This document shows positions 1 to 8,400 of a stretch of DNA of 9,425 bases, in pieces; positions within the stretch are counted from its first letter, which is position 1, and each line of letters starts with the position of its first letter. The position numbers and the translations under genes are program-made. The notes beneath the pieces were generated by a model. That model saw only the letters and a list, made by a program, of their open reading frames with translations. It was not told the DNA's origin and searched no databases. Location: contig JAHIRA010000156.1 in assembly GCA_018818905.1 (NCBI GenBank), positions 1-9,425 on the forward strand. Direction: 5' to 3'. This stretch comes from Patescibacteria group bacterium (lineage in GTDB: Bacteria > Patescibacteriota > JABMPQ01 > JAHIRA01).

Positions 1-156
1 CCAACTTTTCATCCCAGTAGAAGTCCAGACCAAGATGCCTTGGTCAATATCACTCGCGAAGACAAGGTTAAATCTTTCAAAAACAGAGAAGCTCTTCTTG
101 AAGCTGCCCCCATGCGGGAAGGAAGCTTTTTTAAAGTTAAAGCTGTTCTAAAATAA
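1..156 (+). CDS. gatC: GatC C-terminus: Asp/Glu-tRNA amidotransferase subunit C (5' partial)
   Basis: Frame 1 is open from the first base to a TAA at 154-156, giving 51 residues that begin PTFHPSRSPDQDALVNITRE and end in a segment containing APMREGSFFKV. Known GatC proteins end with the same pattern: a P-T-x-H-P stretch, an R-E-D core, then an A-P-x-R-E-x-x-F-F-K-V tail. GatC is the small subunit that holds the GatA-GatB complex together in transamidation of Glu-tRNA(Gln) or Asp-tRNA(Asn) in the cytoplasm. The N-terminal part lies outside the window. The stop is only four bases before the gatA start, so the two are almost certainly one transcript and probably translationally coupled. Identity is supported both by the tail motif and by gatA directly following. 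Confidence 0.9.
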   Translation, partial: PTFHPSRSPDQDALVNITREDKVKSFKNREALLEAAPMREGSFFKVKAVLK

Positions 157-160
157 AGAC

Positions 161-1648
161 ATGGATATATCAGAACTAGACCTAACCACAGCTCACAAAA
201 AACTTCTTGAGAAAGAAGTGACTTCGGTTGAGCTGACCGAATACTGTCTGGATCGCATCAAAAAACACGATTCCAAGGTCAAGGCTTTTGTGACTGTATC
301 CAAAGAAGAAGCTTTAGAAGAAGCTGCCAAAGCAGATCAGATGATTGCCTCAGAAGAACGAAGCAGTTATCTAACCGGAGTTCCGTATTCAGCCAAGGAC
401 GTTATTATGACCGAAGGCTTAGAGACGACAGCCTCATCAAACATCCTCAAAGGATACAAGTCCTCGTATGATGCGACCGGCATCAAGAAAATAAAAAAGC
501 AAGGCGGAGTGCTTTTGGGCAAAACCAACTGTGATGCTTTTGCTCACGGAGCCTCAACAGAAAATTCTGATTTTTTTGTCACCAAGAATCCTTGGGACCA
601 AACTAGAGTTCCCGGTGGGTCAAGTGGTGGCTCAGCCGCCTCAGTGGCTGCAGGTGAAGCTTTTTATTCGCTGGGTACTGACACAGGCGGGTCTATCAGG
701 CAGCCGGCTTCATTTTGTGGACTGGTTGGTCTCAAACCAACTTATGGCCGAGTCTCCAGAAACGGCCTTATTTCCATGACTTCTTCAACAGATTGCCTTT
801 CTATTGTCACAAGAGATATAAACGATGCCGCCGTTGTCCTAGAAAACATTGCCGGAGAAGATATCAAAGACGCTACTTGTGCCAGAGAACCGGTTCCGTC
901 TTTTTCAGCGGGGCTCAGGCAGGGGCCACCAAGCAATTTCAAGATTGGGTTGCCCAAAGAATTTTTTGAAGAAAATATTTCTCCGGAAGTACAAGAGAAA
1001 ATTGAGCAAGCTATTAAGCAGTTCAAAGAACTCGGAGCCGAAATTGTGGAAGTCAATTTACCTAGTGCACCTTTGGGTGTTGCTGTTTATTATATTTTAA
1101 CTCCCTCAGAATTGTCTTCCAATCTAGAAAGATTTGATGGTATTCGTTACGGCTATTCGGCCGCCACTGACAAAGACCAGACTCCAGCCGATCTTTTTGA
1201 AGTCTATACCAAAACCAGAGGTCAAGGCTTTGGCGATGAAGCCAAGAGAAGAATTATGATGGGCACCTTTGCCCTGTCTTCCGGCTATTTTGATGCTTAC
1301 TATCTCAAGGCTTCTAAGGTTAGAACTATCATTATCAAAGAATTCAAACAAGCCTTCAAAGAAGTTGATGTGCTTCTCTCTCCAACCTCACCACATTTGC
1401 CGTTCAAGATCGGAGAACAAATCGATGATCCTTTAACTATGTACCTAGAAGACATATTTTTATCAGCTGTCAGCCTGGCTGGTTTGCCGGCAGTTTCTAT
1501 TAATTGTGGCTTTGCTACAAAGGACGGCACAGAGCTTCCTGTTGGCATGCAGCTAATTGGTAATCACTTTGATGAGACCAAGCTTCTTCAAGTCGCCAAG
1601 GTCTACGAACAAATGAATACTTGGCACAAAAAACGACCAGAGCTTTAA
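161..1648 (+). CDS. gatA: GatA: glutamyl/aspartyl-tRNA amidotransferase subunit A
   Basis: A 495-residue amidase-signature protein, full length for GatA (about 480-500). It is the glutaminase subunit of GatCAB: it hydrolyses glutamine and passes ammonia to GatB, which amidates Glu-tRNA(Gln) and, in many bacteria, Asp-tRNA(Asn). The Ser-cisSer-Lys triad is visible as Lys79 (YSAKD), Ser154 (PGGSSGGSAA) and Ser178 (TDTGGSIRQPA), the same numbering as in well-studied GatA, which supports the ATG at 161. The LKPTYGRVSR segment and the C-terminal LPVGMQLIG block are also typical. An oddity is the segment at 124-132, CDAFAHGAS, where most bacteria have MDEFAMGSS; I recall similar variants in CPR bacteria, but this was not checked. 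No clear Shine-Dalgarno precedes the ATG (A-rich leader), so reinitiation after gatC is likely. gatB is not in the window. Confidence 0.97.
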   Translation: MDISELDLTTAHKKLLEKEVTSVELTEYCLDRIKKHDSKVKAFVTVSKEEALEEAAKADQMIASEERSSYLTGVPYSAKDVIMTEGLETTASSNILKGYKSSYDATGIKKIKKQGGVLLGKTNCDAFAHGASTENSDFFVTKNPWDQTRVPGGSSGGSAASVAAGEAFYSLGTDTGGSIRQPASFCGLVGLKPTYGRVSRNGLISMTSSTDCLSIVTRDINDAAVVLENIAGEDIKDATCAREPVPSFSAGLRQGPPSNFKIGLPKEFFEENISPEVQEKIEQAIKQFKELGAEIVEVNLPSAPLGVAVYYILTPSELSSNLERFDGIRYGYSAATDKDQTPADLFEVYTKTRGQGFGDEAKRRIMMGTFALSSGYFDAYYLKASKVRTIIIKEFKQAFKEVDVLLSPTSPHLPFKIGEQIDDPLTMYLEDIFLSAVSLAGLPAVSINCGFATKDGTELPVGMQLIGNHFDETKLLQVAKVYEQMNTWHKKRPEL

Positions 1649-1660
1649 AAATATAAAACA

Positions 1661-3007
1661 ATGGGTCAAGACAATCTTTCAAAGTTCAAGATCAATCGTG
1701 AAGGCCCCTCAAGCATGAAAAATTATCCCAAGTTTGGCGCCAATAATTCTGGACCTGGCTATGGTGGAGTAGTCATTGTCACTATTCTCGTTAGTCTTTT
1801 TGTGACAACTGTGACCTGGTTTTTTCTCAATGGCGCTATCAAAACTGTCAGCGACAAAGTTGGCGAAGTCCTGAACACAGGCTTGGAAGAAGTCACGCAA
1901 GAAGGGGGCACGGTGGCAGATTCTGACACCAGAAGGGTGATTGTCAAAGAAGAGTCAGCAGTCATTAGTGCTGTCAAAAGAGCTCAACCTTCTGTAGTCA
2001 GCATTATTGCCACCAAGGATTTGCAAGATTTTTATCAAAATAGAGAGTCACTTTATAATGATCCTTTCTTTGATTATCTTTTTGGTGAAGGCAATGTTAC
2101 ACCTGAGGGTAATTCTTCAAATGGCAATGGTACCGGCAAAGCGACAGTGGGGGGCGGAACGGGATTCTTTGTTTCTCAGGACGGCATGATTTTGACCAAC
2201 AAACATGTCGTGGCTGATGATACCGCTGACTACACCGTGCTGGATAATAGTGGCCAAGAGTATCTGGCCCAGGTTTTGGCCAGAGATCCCGCCCAAGACA
2301 TTGCCATTATCAAAATCGAAGGTAGTGATTTCCCCATAGCAGAACTAGGTGAATCCAGTGCTTTGGAACCTGGCCAAACAGTGGTCGCTATTGGCAATTC
2401 TCTCGGAGAATATTCCAATACCGTCACCAAAGGAGTCATCTCTGGTGTTGGCCGATCCATCATGGCTAGTGACAATGGGGGCGTCAATGGACAAATCATA
2501 GAAAATGTTATCCAGACCGATGCGGCCATAAACCCTGGTAATTCGGGGGGTCCTCTTGTTAATATAGAAGGTCAGGTCATTGGCATCAATACAGCCATCG
2601 ATGTCTCGGGCCAGCTCATTGGCTTTGCTCTTCCTATTGATGTTGCCAAAGAAGCTGTTACGATGGTCAAAGAGACAGGTGAGATTACCAGACCATATTT
2701 GGGAGTTAGATATATTCCTATCACTCCAGAAGTAGCAACTAGCCGAGGTCTTGCTGTTGACTACGGAGTTCTGATTGCCAAAGGCACTCAGTATGGCATG
2801 GAAGCGGTTGTTCCTGGGAGTCCGGCTGCCAAGATTGGTCTCAAAGAAAATGATATTGTTTTTGAAATCAATGACCAGAAAATAGACTCAGAACACGATC
2901 TTTCATCGACTATCAAAAAGAAAAGAGTCGGAGAAAGTGTCCGTCTCAAAATAATGCGGGACGGCAAAGAGCAAATACTCAATGTCACTTTAGAAGCACA
3001 GCCATAA
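1661..3007 (+). CDS. HtrA/DegP-like trypsin-family serine protease with one PDZ domain, membrane anchored
   Basis: A 448-residue protein with an N-terminal cytoplasmic tail, one hydrophobic segment (about 36-58, GVVIVTILVSLFVTTVTWFF) with no obvious cleavage site, a polar stalk, a trypsin-like domain (about 100-335) and one PDZ domain (about 345-445). The triad is His182 (TNKHVV), Asp213 (DPAQDIAIIKI) and Ser295 (AINPGNSGGPL). A Gly/Asn-rich low-complexity stretch (about 142-166) lies just before the GGGTGFF entry to the protease fold, where DegP-type enzymes carry a flexible loop. The family degrades or refolds damaged proteins outside the membrane; a single PDZ and one TM helix resemble Gram-positive HtrA or DegS more than periplasmic DegP. 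The start is uncertain: ATG 1661 lacks a ribosome site, while Met19 (ATG at 1715) has a weak GAAGG ten bases upstream and would still keep the TM helix. It begins 12 bases after gatA, so it is probably in the same transcript. Confidence 0.93.
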   Translation: MGQDNLSKFKINREGPSSMKNYPKFGANNSGPGYGGVVIVTILVSLFVTTVTWFFLNGAIKTVSDKVGEVLNTGLEEVTQEGGTVADSDTRRVIVKEESAVISAVKRAQPSVVSIIATKDLQDFYQNRESLYNDPFFDYLFGEGNVTPEGNSSNGNGTGKATVGGGTGFFVSQDGMILTNKHVVADDTADYTVLDNSGQEYLAQVLARDPAQDIAIIKIEGSDFPIAELGESSALEPGQTVVAIGNSLGEYSNTVTKGVISGVGRSIMASDNGGVNGQIIENVIQTDAAINPGNSGGPLVNIEGQVIGINTAIDVSGQLIGFALPIDVAKEAVTMVKETGEITRPYLGVRYIPITPEVATSRGLAVDYGVLIAKGTQYGMEAVVPGSPAAKIGLKENDIVFEINDQKIDSEHDLSSTIKKKRVGESVRLKIMRDGKEQILNVTLEAQP

Positions 3008-3029
3008 ATAGCAATAATTTTAGACAAAG

Positions 3030-4241
3030 ATGAAAGGCAATCTCGTAATTGGACAAGCCGGTGGCCCCACTATGGTTATCAACGAATCTTTAGTTGGGGT
3101 AATTAAAGAAGCTGAGAAGCATGAACAATTTCAAGGAATCTATGGTTCCAAGCATGGAATTTTGGGAATTCTAAATGAAGACTTTGTTAATCTCAGACAA
3201 GAATCAGAAAAGAATTTAGAAACGGTGGCCAAGACTCCGTCTTCAACTCTGGGGACTTGTCGTCATAAGCCAGACGAGGCCGATTGCCTCAAAGTTTTTG
3301 AGGTCTTTGAAAAATATAATGTCAAATACTTCTTCTATATTGGTGGCAACGATAGCGCTGAAACTTGTCATATCATTAACGAGATCGCCAAGAAGCATCA
3401 ATACGAATTGCGTATTTTTCATATTCCCAAAACCATTGATAACGATTTGCTGGAAAATGACTTCTGTCCGGGTTATCCCAGCGCTGCTCGCTACGTGGCC
3501 TCTTCTTTTATGGGCAATGACCTTGATAATCAAGCTCTGCCCGGAGTGAAGATTGATGTAGTTATGGGACGTCACGCCGGGTGGCTCACCGCAGCTTCAG
3601 CCTTAGCCAGAACCAACACAACAGATGGTCCTCATCTTATATATCTCCCCGAAAGACCAATTAAGGTCAAAAGTTTTGTTAAAGATATTGATGACGTTTA
3701 TGCCAAATACGGTCGTTGTTTGGTAGCTGTCTCGGAAGGAGTAGCTGGAGCTAGTGGCAAACCTCTGGGTGAAGCCATCGCCAAAACCAAGGATTCGCAT
3801 GGCAATGTTCAATTGTCAGGCTCGGGCGCTCTAGGAGATCTTTTGGCTGGTTATGTCGAAAAGCATTCTCGTCACCAAGGCATGCGAGTGCGGACAGATA
3901 CGCTTGGTTATGCGCAAAGAAGCTTCCCGGGTATCAGAAGCGAAGTAGATGCCAAAGTTGCCAGAATGGTCGGGAAAGAGGCAGTGAGGTACGCCTTAAA
4001 AGGGGACATTGATGGTAGTATCACAATTAGTCGCATCAGTGCCGACAAGAAGCCAGTCTTTGAAACTGATCTTGTTCGTCTCAAAAAAGTTGCCAAAGAT
4101 ACTCAAGATATGCCGGCCAAATTCATTGCCAAAAATGGACACGATGTTACATCAGCTTTCCTCAAATATCTAGAGCCGTTGGTAGGAGAGCTGCCAGCCA
4201 AGGGAATTTTGGCTCAGAAAAAAGTCAAGAAACTTTCATAG
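3030..4241 (+). CDS. 6-phosphofructokinase, probably pyrophosphate-dependent
   Basis: A 403-residue PfkA-superfamily enzyme that phosphorylates fructose-6-phosphate to fructose-1,6-bisphosphate. Visible motifs are the N-terminal glycine-rich QAGGPT loop right after the start (residues 9-14, which fixes the start), GGNDS (105-109), PKTIDND (133-139, catalytic Asp) and MGRHAGWLTAAS (179-190). In ATP enzymes the equivalents are GGDGS and PGTIDND. Asp at the second position and Lys before TID are the residues known to favour pyrophosphate as phosphoryl donor by blocking the ATP site, so PPi dependence is the better reading. The length of about 400 also fits bacterial PPi-type enzymes rather than the 320-residue E. 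coli PfkA. Donor choice is inferred from motifs only. The gene starts 22 bases after htrA, and an aldolase for its product follows. There is no clear Shine-Dalgarno (an A-rich leader with ACAAAG before the ATG). Confidence 0.92.
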   Translation: MKGNLVIGQAGGPTMVINESLVGVIKEAEKHEQFQGIYGSKHGILGILNEDFVNLRQESEKNLETVAKTPSSTLGTCRHKPDEADCLKVFEVFEKYNVKYFFYIGGNDSAETCHIINEIAKKHQYELRIFHIPKTIDNDLLENDFCPGYPSAARYVASSFMGNDLDNQALPGVKIDVVMGRHAGWLTAASALARTNTTDGPHLIYLPERPIKVKSFVKDIDDVYAKYGRCLVAVSEGVAGASGKPLGEAIAKTKDSHGNVQLSGSGALGDLLAGYVEKHSRHQGMRVRTDTLGYAQRSFPGIRSEVDAKVARMVGKEAVRYALKGDIDGSITISRISADKKPVFETDLVRLKKVAKDTQDMPAKFIAKNGHDVTSAFLKYLEPLVGELPAKGILAQKKVKKLS

Positions 4242-4294
4242 TAATTTGTCTCAAAAATTAAGGGGGTTACAAGATAATTTAAGACACGATCCCT

Positions 4295-5371
4295 ATGTCA
4301 ACTCAGATTAAAGAATTAAGTAAGGAGAACAACGAGAATCTTCTCGAGATTAGTGGCAAGTACCGTCTCTTGAACCTTCACGAAATCCTCAAAGTGGCTT
4401 CAGAAGAAGGCTTTGGGGTGGCTGCCATCAACATTCGCAGCAAGTACATTCTAGACGCTGCGCTCAGGGCAGCTTTCGTCGAAAAGTCCCCGCTCATTGT
4501 TGAAATTGCTGAGTCAGAAGCTGACTACTGCAATATTTCACCAGAGAGATTAGCCGAGATGCTCAAGCTCAAAACCGAAGCTCTGGTGGCCGAGTTTGGG
4601 TACATGATTCCCCTGTGTCTGCACATGGATCATATCCAAAAAGACCTAGAACTGGTAGCCAGGGCAATTAAAGCTGGGTTTTCTTCTGTGGCTTGCGATC
4701 AGTCCAAAAAACACCTGGAAGAAAACATCAAAATCACCAAGCTCATTGTCGACAAATGTCACGCATATGGCGTCAGTGTTGAAGGGGAAATTGGTGAACT
4801 GGGAGCTGCTCAGGCTTTGTCCGATCCAGATCTTCAAAAGAATCTTGTTAACTATGTTCCTACCGTTGAAGAAGCAAGCAGATTTGTTAAAGAAACCGGT
4901 ATCGACGCTTTTGCCGGCTTTTTTGGTAATGGTCATGGTCAGTACATGGACACGCCAGACATAACCTGGGATAGGATTAAAGATATCAAAGAAGCTCTCA
5001 GAGAAGAAGGTTTCAGCACTCCCCTTGTTCTTCATGGTGGCAGTTATCTGGAAACTCATGATTTTGATCGAATCCAAGTCTTTGTTCAAGCCATTAGATG
5101 CGGTTGTTATAAATTCAACTACGCGACCACCGTTTCTGACATCATGAAAGATTATTTACCCAAAGATATCTTGGCAGAAATGGAAGAAAGCGTTGATAAG
5201 GCCGGCGATTGGCGTAAAGCCCTAGGAAAATTTGAAGGCAAAATTGACGCTATCGACAACAAAAGACTAGATAATATGCGCGTCGCTATGATGTATCATC
5301 TGCGGATGATGATTAAATATGCGTGGCTGTCTTCGGAGAGGGTAGACGAGTATGACGCGGTACTAGTTTAA
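4295..5371 (+). CDS. Class II (metal-dependent) fructose-bisphosphate aldolase, divergent
   Basis: A 358-residue TIM-barrel aldolase that would cleave fructose-1,6-bisphosphate to dihydroxyacetone phosphate and glyceraldehyde-3-phosphate. Class II motifs in order: LHMDH (109-113, Asp112 catalytic and His113 metal ligand), VEGEIGEL (162-169), GNGHGQY (211-217, His214 metal ligand), LHGGS (246-250, His247 metal ligand) and KFNYATT (273-279, phosphate-binding region). Several positions differ from textbook members: DHIQ replaces DHG/DHC, SVACDQS replaces the usual SVM-DGS/DAS, and FNYATT replaces the common N-I/V-x-T pattern. The C-terminal 75 residues after the barrel motifs are long and helical. 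Substrate is inferred from the phosphofructokinase 53 bases upstream; another ketose-bisphosphate (such as tagatose) cannot be excluded. No good ribosome site precedes ATG 4295; an AAGGAG at 4322-4327 lies inside the frame but has no usable start after it, so 4295 is kept. Confidence 0.87.
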   Translation: MSTQIKELSKENNENLLEISGKYRLLNLHEILKVASEEGFGVAAINIRSKYILDAALRAAFVEKSPLIVEIAESEADYCNISPERLAEMLKLKTEALVAEFGYMIPLCLHMDHIQKDLELVARAIKAGFSSVACDQSKKHLEENIKITKLIVDKCHAYGVSVEGEIGELGAAQALSDPDLQKNLVNYVPTVEEASRFVKETGIDAFAGFFGNGHGQYMDTPDITWDRIKDIKEALREEGFSTPLVLHGGSYLETHDFDRIQVFVQAIRCGCYKFNYATTVSDIMKDYLPKDILAEMEESVDKAGDWRKALGKFEGKIDAIDNKRLDNMRVAMMYHLRMMIKYAWLSSERVDEYDAVLV

Positions 5372-5434
5372 AGAAAAATCTAGAAATGGCAAGAAGGATT
5401 CTAGAAGCTATCACCTTCTTCAAAGAAGTCTAAT

Positions 5435-5464
5435 TTGAAACTTCTTCTGTTTTCATGTTATAAT
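5435..5464 (+). promoter_or_regulatory. Sigma-70-type promoter with extended -10 for the secreted propeller gene
   Basis: A TTGAAA at 5435-5440 (one change from TTGACA), an 18-base spacer and a perfect TATAAT at 5459-5464, with TG at 5456-5457 forming an extended -10 (TGTTATAAT). Transcription would begin near 5471, giving a leader of about 22 bases before the ATG at 5493. It is the only strong promoter seen in the window and lies in the largest spacer of the plus-strand gene series, so the propeller gene is probably transcribed on its own. Confidence 0.75.
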
Positions 5465-5483
5465 AAAGAAAAATAAAAATAAC

Positions 5484-5488
5484 GAGGG
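5484..5488 (+). promoter_or_regulatory. Shine-Dalgarno site GAGGG for the secreted propeller gene
   Basis: GAGGG lies four bases before the ATG at 5493 in an otherwise A-rich leader. It supports that start codon and contrasts with the four upstream gene starts, which have no comparable site. Confidence 0.65.
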
Positions 5489-5492
5489 ACAC

Positions 5493-8400
5493 ATGAAAAG
5501 AATCTCACAGTTTCTATCTTTGGGAGTTGGACTTTTTGTCGTAGCTTTTCTGCTTCTGACAAGTTCTGCTTACGCCTCATATGGTGAGGTCTCGACTTTT
5601 CTTTCTAGAATTTATTCAGGTGACGGTGGTGAAGCTATTGGAGCTTACCTAGATTTTGAAGAAGATGTCTCATTTGATGGTTCAGGGAATCTTTATGTTG
5701 CTGACACCTACAACAATGTCATTCGTCGAATTGATACGGGCGGAACTATTAGTACCTTTGCGGGTACTGGTTCATATGGCGATACTGATGGTGGTAGCGG
5801 TGGAGCCGAGTTTGCTCTACCTCAGGGGGTAACTTCCTCCAGTGATGGTACCGTCTACGTAGCCGATACCTTCAATCATAAAATAAAAAAAATATCTGGC
5901 GGGTCTGTCTCAACTTTGGTTTCAGATGGTCTATCTTATCCAAGTGCGGTCACATTAATTGGCGGCACTCTTTTTATCTCTGATACTGGAAACAGTGCTA
6001 TCAAGAAGGTTTCAACCTCCGGTGGCAACGTTTCGACAGTCACTTCCAATCTCTCTGTCCCCGAAAAGATAACTCCTTCAGAAGATGGGCACCTGTATGT
6101 GGCCGACAGTGGCGACCATAAGGTCAAAAAGGTCAATGTCAATTCGGGTGGAGTTGAGGTTATTGCGGGCAGTGGAGCTGATGGTTATGTAGATGCTGTT
6201 GGTACCTCGGCTCAGTTCAAGAGTGTCATTGGAGTGGCTATTGATGTGGATGGTAATAAGCTTTATGTCACAGATGGTGATGGTTACACTGATACAATTA
6301 GAACTATAGATCTTTCAAGTCGCCAAGTTTCTACTTTGTCTGTTGATGAAAACATGGCCACTATCAATTATCCCAAGGGTATCGCTCTTAGGGGTGGTCA
6401 TGCTTATGTAGCCAACTCTGGTATTGGCACGATTCATAAGTTCAGTAAAGCAGATGGTTCTTCGGAACATTTTGCCGGCAAAAATAGATTTGGCAACGAT
6501 GATGGAGCCAAAGATAGTGTGATTTTGGGGCGGCCTTTCAAGCCAGTTTACTCTTCCAGTACCAACAAAATCTACTTGGCTCAGAACAATCAAATCAAAG
6601 AAATAGACAGAAGCAGCGGCCAAACTTCTCAAGTAATTGGCAGCGTTGTTGATGCGTATAGAGAAGGCTCGGGAGATAGAGTGCGTTTTAGCACTATCTC
6701 TGGTCTCACGGTGGATTCTGGCGGCAACAATCTGTATGTGGCGGATCACTGGAACAACAGAATCAGAAAAGTTGATCTAGGTTCCAAAGAAGCCAGTCTT
6801 GTCTCTGGAACGGGTGAAACCAATTGTTCCGGCTCGTGTAATGGCTATGCTGAAGGTAATAGAGATTCAGCCAAGTTCAATAACCCGAGTGATGTCGCTA
6901 TTTCTCCGGGCAATGATTATCTTTACGTGACCGATACCTCAAACAATAGAGTCAGAAAAGTCAGAATCTCCGATGGACAAACCTGGCTTTTGGCCGGGTC
7001 AGGAGTGGCTGGTCATACTGACGGGACAGGTAGCGGAGCTCAGTTTGATAGACCTTACGGGCTGGCTATAGACGGTGGTGGTGACAATCTTTACGTTGCC
7101 GACTCCAACAATAACAAAATTAGAAAAATAGAAATATCTTCCGGTAAAGTCACTACTGTGGCTGGTTCAGGGCAGAATGGTTTCCGAGACGGGATAGGAA
7201 CAGATGCGGTTTTATCTTTCCCCGAATACATCACAGTGGCTTCAAACGGCAAAGTTTTCTTCTCAGAGGTTGGTAGTCACCGGATCAAATATTTTGATCC
7301 CTCAAGCAGCACGGTTATTACTATTGCCGGTTCTGGAGATAGGGGCTTCAAGAATGGTAGTCGCTTCAACGCCAAGTTCAACAATCCCAAAGGGCTTCTA
7401 GCAGTCGACAATTCTCTCTATGTGGCAGACAATTGGAATGATTTGCTACGAGAGATTGACATTGCTGGTAACCCTCCCTATGCTGACCCCGCTCCAGAAG
7501 TAGGCTCTGTTTACCCTACCAATAAGTACAAAGTTGCGGGTAATTCTGGTGACACCAAGATGTTAGAGCTTTCTGGTAAGAATTTTAGTCATGGCGCCAA
7601 AGTTAGATTTGGCAATTATGATGTTCTGGCTACTTATGTTAAATCAAGTACTAAATTAGCGATTAAGGTTCCATTTGGTCAACTCCCTCCAGGTTGGTAT
7701 AAGGTTTATGTCACCAATATTGATGGTCAAGTTGGCTCACGTGATGACGCCTTTATTGTTCTCAATGCCGACGGCTCGGTTCCGGAAAAAGTCCAGCAAG
7801 CCGCCGAGGCACAGAGTCAGTTCTTTGCCTATATTGAGTCTTTTCTTGGTGGCTATACTTTGACCGCCGGAAAATTATTTCCGGGAAGTGGAGTGAATAT
7901 TATTGCTGGACTTCTGGAAGGCTTTGGTCCTCAAGTCAGAATTTTTGATAGGTCGGGCAAACTCAAAAGTCAATTTTTTGCCTTCGCCAAACATCTTCGT
8001 TCCGGAGTTAGAGTCGCTGCTTGCGATCTTGACGGTGATGGCTACAGTGAAATTATCACCGGGGCTGGCAAGGGTGGGCGTCCTCATATTAGAACCTTCA
8101 ACGGTTATGGTGAGCCGGTTATTACTCCCGGTTTCTTTGCCTTAGACGGCAAATTTCAAGGCGGAGTCAATCTAGCCTGTGGCGATGTCACCGGAAACGG
8201 TAAGCCAGAAATCATTGTGGCGGCTTCCAAGGGTGGTGGACCTCACGTCACGGTTCATAAGCCTGATGGACGGGTCATTGCCAATTATATGGCCTACGGG
8301 AAAACCTTCCGGGGTGGTATCAAGTTAGGCACAGCTGATCTGGATGGAGACGGCAAAGACGAAATTGTCACAGGCCCAGAGAAAGGGGCGCCGCACGTAC

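Noticed and set aside
4246..4278. Possible promoter before the aldolase (TTGTCT at 4246-4251, GATAAT at 4273-4278)
   Set aside because: The spacer is 21 bases, the -35 match is weak, and it would leave a leader of only about ten bases; chance matches of this quality are common in AT-rich spacers.
4646..5089. 147-codon open frame on the minus strand inside the aldolase gene
   Set aside because: The opposite strand carries clear class II aldolase motifs across the same interval; this frame shows no family features.
5379..5428. Overlapping short inverted repeats after the aldolase (tctagaa/ttctaga at 5379-5405, aagaagg/ccttctt at 5391-5420)
   Set aside because: Stems are 7 bp and AT-rich with 13-16 base loops, compete with each other, and have no following T-run; a terminator is expected here but the sequence does not show a convincing one.
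6315..6749. 144-codon open frame on the minus strand inside the propeller gene
   Set aside because: It lies wholly opposite a well-supported plus-strand coding region, has no recognisable domain and no ribosome site; it is a by-product of repetitive codon use.
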